Below are positions 63,476-64,000 of a DNA stretch of 64,000 nt, one piece after another (positions within the stretch are counted from its first letter, which is position 1; every line of letters starts with the position of its first letter). The DNA comes from Bin55 sp963664665 (GTDB lineage Bacteria; Pseudomonadota; Gammaproteobacteria; Pseudomonadales; Azotimanducaceae): NCBI GenBank assembly GCA_963664665.2, contig CAXXMH010000004.1, forward strand, positions 62,001-126,000, written 5' to 3'. Under the pieces are notes generated by a model. It searched no databases. It was not told the DNA's origin and was given only the letters and a program-made list of their open reading frames with translations. A program made the translations under genes and the position numbers.

Positions 63476-64000
63476 CGCTTCTGGTTGTTCAGGTAATTGG
63501 TTAATTCTTTTCCGAGTGCTTCTTTTAGGACCGGGTCGGTCTCCGCGAGATAAGCTTCATGAAGCGTCTTCGCATAGTCGTCGAGAACGAGCTCGTCGTC
63601 TGAACCAAGATCCAATAAGGTAGTGTTGTGTTGAATGGTTGTTGACGTGGTGGGGACGTTTCTCAAAATATCAGTGAGTGTGGTGTTAGGGGGTTCCACC
63701 TTTGGCGTGCGCGTTAAATCCGTGTTGGACAGTGCGTGCTCAGTTGAAGCTTGATTTTCTTGTGTGCTCGTTTGCGTTGAGTCGCTCGCTTGTTGAGAGG
63801 AACTTGACGACGACGCGTTGTTAGCTGGTGCCGTACCTGATTGAGTTCCTTGGGAATTCCCTTGTTTAGTGCTAGCTATGCGAGCCTTCTGCACTCCAAT
63901 GCAGCGATCCATATCTTGCAGCATACGGGCAATGATGCGTGCCTTAGTTTTCTCGGGATCCGAGGTTAACTGCCTTGTGTCAATAGGTGCAATTTCGATT
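63472..64000 (-). CDS. Partial protein of the envelope operon, 5' end beyond the window
   Basis: Reading upstream of the ATG at 63924 the frame stays open to base 64000 (SDPEKTKARIIARMLQDMDRC), so the start is outside the window or very near its edge. The visible part has a helical N-terminal region, a long Ser/Thr/Gln/Asn-rich linker (about 35-95 from the ATG) and a short helical C-terminus (LDDYAKTLHEAYLAE). It may be a regulator or an export-related protein; I do not recognise it. It overlaps the next gene by 4 bases. Confidence 0.6.
   Translation of the reverse strand, partial: IEIAPIDTRQLTSDPEKTKARIIARMLQDMDRCIGVQKARIASTKQGNSQGTQSGTAPANNASSSSSSQQASDSTQTSTQENQASTEHALSNTDLTRTPKVEPPNTTLTDILRNVPTTSTTIQHNTTLLDLGSDDELVLDDYAKTLHEAYLAETDPVLKEALGKELTNYLNNQKR

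Noticed and set aside
1..64000. tRNA, rRNA, CRISPR array, insertion sequence or prophage
   Set aside because: No cloverleaf with a GTTCGAATC-type arm in the gaps, no short direct-repeat array, and no transposase or integrase frame was found; the only repeats are protein-coding TSP3 units.

Overview
The window is chromosomal DNA of a heterotrophic, aerobic gammaproteobacterium, probably marine or uncultured; I cannot place it to order. The evidence is a 6S RNA gene lying between zapA and the 5-formyl-THF cyclo-ligase gene, a pepP-ubiH-type-gcvT-gcvH-gcvPA-gcvPB operon, YejB/YejE-type permeases, a Caulobacter/Xanthomonas-class TonB-dependent receptor, and a proton-channel/VWA envelope operon. 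I see no tRNA, rRNA, insertion sequence, prophage or CRISPR array. GTG and TTG starts are common and several were chosen on ribosome-binding-site evidence.

Layout. 1-7028 (minus): a peptide-type ABC importer (substrate-binding protein cut by the window edge, two permeases) with a TonB-dependent receptor between permeases and binding protein. 7206-14269: a sugar-acid catabolic region with OtnK-like kinase, OtnC-like aldolase, TIM-barrel isomerase, Gfo/Idh/MocA dehydrogenase, two PhyH-type dioxygenases and an esterase. 14361-21101 (minus): glycine cleavage genes with pepP and a ubiquinone-type hydroxylase. 21204-23840 (plus): ZapB-like protein, zapA, 6S RNA, fau, def, rpiA. 24133-26293: a CmcJ/NvfI-type dioxygenase coupled to a sugar-acid dehydratase-like enolase. 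26316-30911 (minus): tkt, pgk and a GlcD-type FAD oxidase. 31233-33240 (plus): metK-metF. 33244-34995 (minus): a degenerate CheA-like protein. 35100-41963 (plus): alanine dehydrogenase, a caa3-type cytochrome oxidase operon behind a hairpin-rich leader, and a second GlcD-type oxidase. 41986-44111: a frameshifted prolyl oligopeptidase. 44364-51460: a small lipoprotein and a very large secreted metzincin-like protein preceded by a possible separate propeptide gene. 51798-54324: MaoC, thiolase-fold and DUF35 genes, a retro-aldol-type acyl-CoA module. 54351-55493: a secreted esterase. 55898-64000: a tightly coupled operon running off the right edge.

The most unusual part is 55898-64000. It encodes a MotA/TolQ/ExbB-like channel, two membrane-anchored VWA proteins whose N-terminal helices share an aspartate-containing FLDV motif, a membrane protein joining PEGA-like repeats to a cysteine-less SUMF1 fold, a PEGA-type lipoprotein, and three further exported or unknown proteins. 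I infer a proton-driven envelope machine with VWA domains replacing the usual TolR/ExbD/MotB periplasmic parts. I do not recognise it as a described system. Several genes elsewhere share a one-carbon theme (gcv, fau, def, metK, metF).
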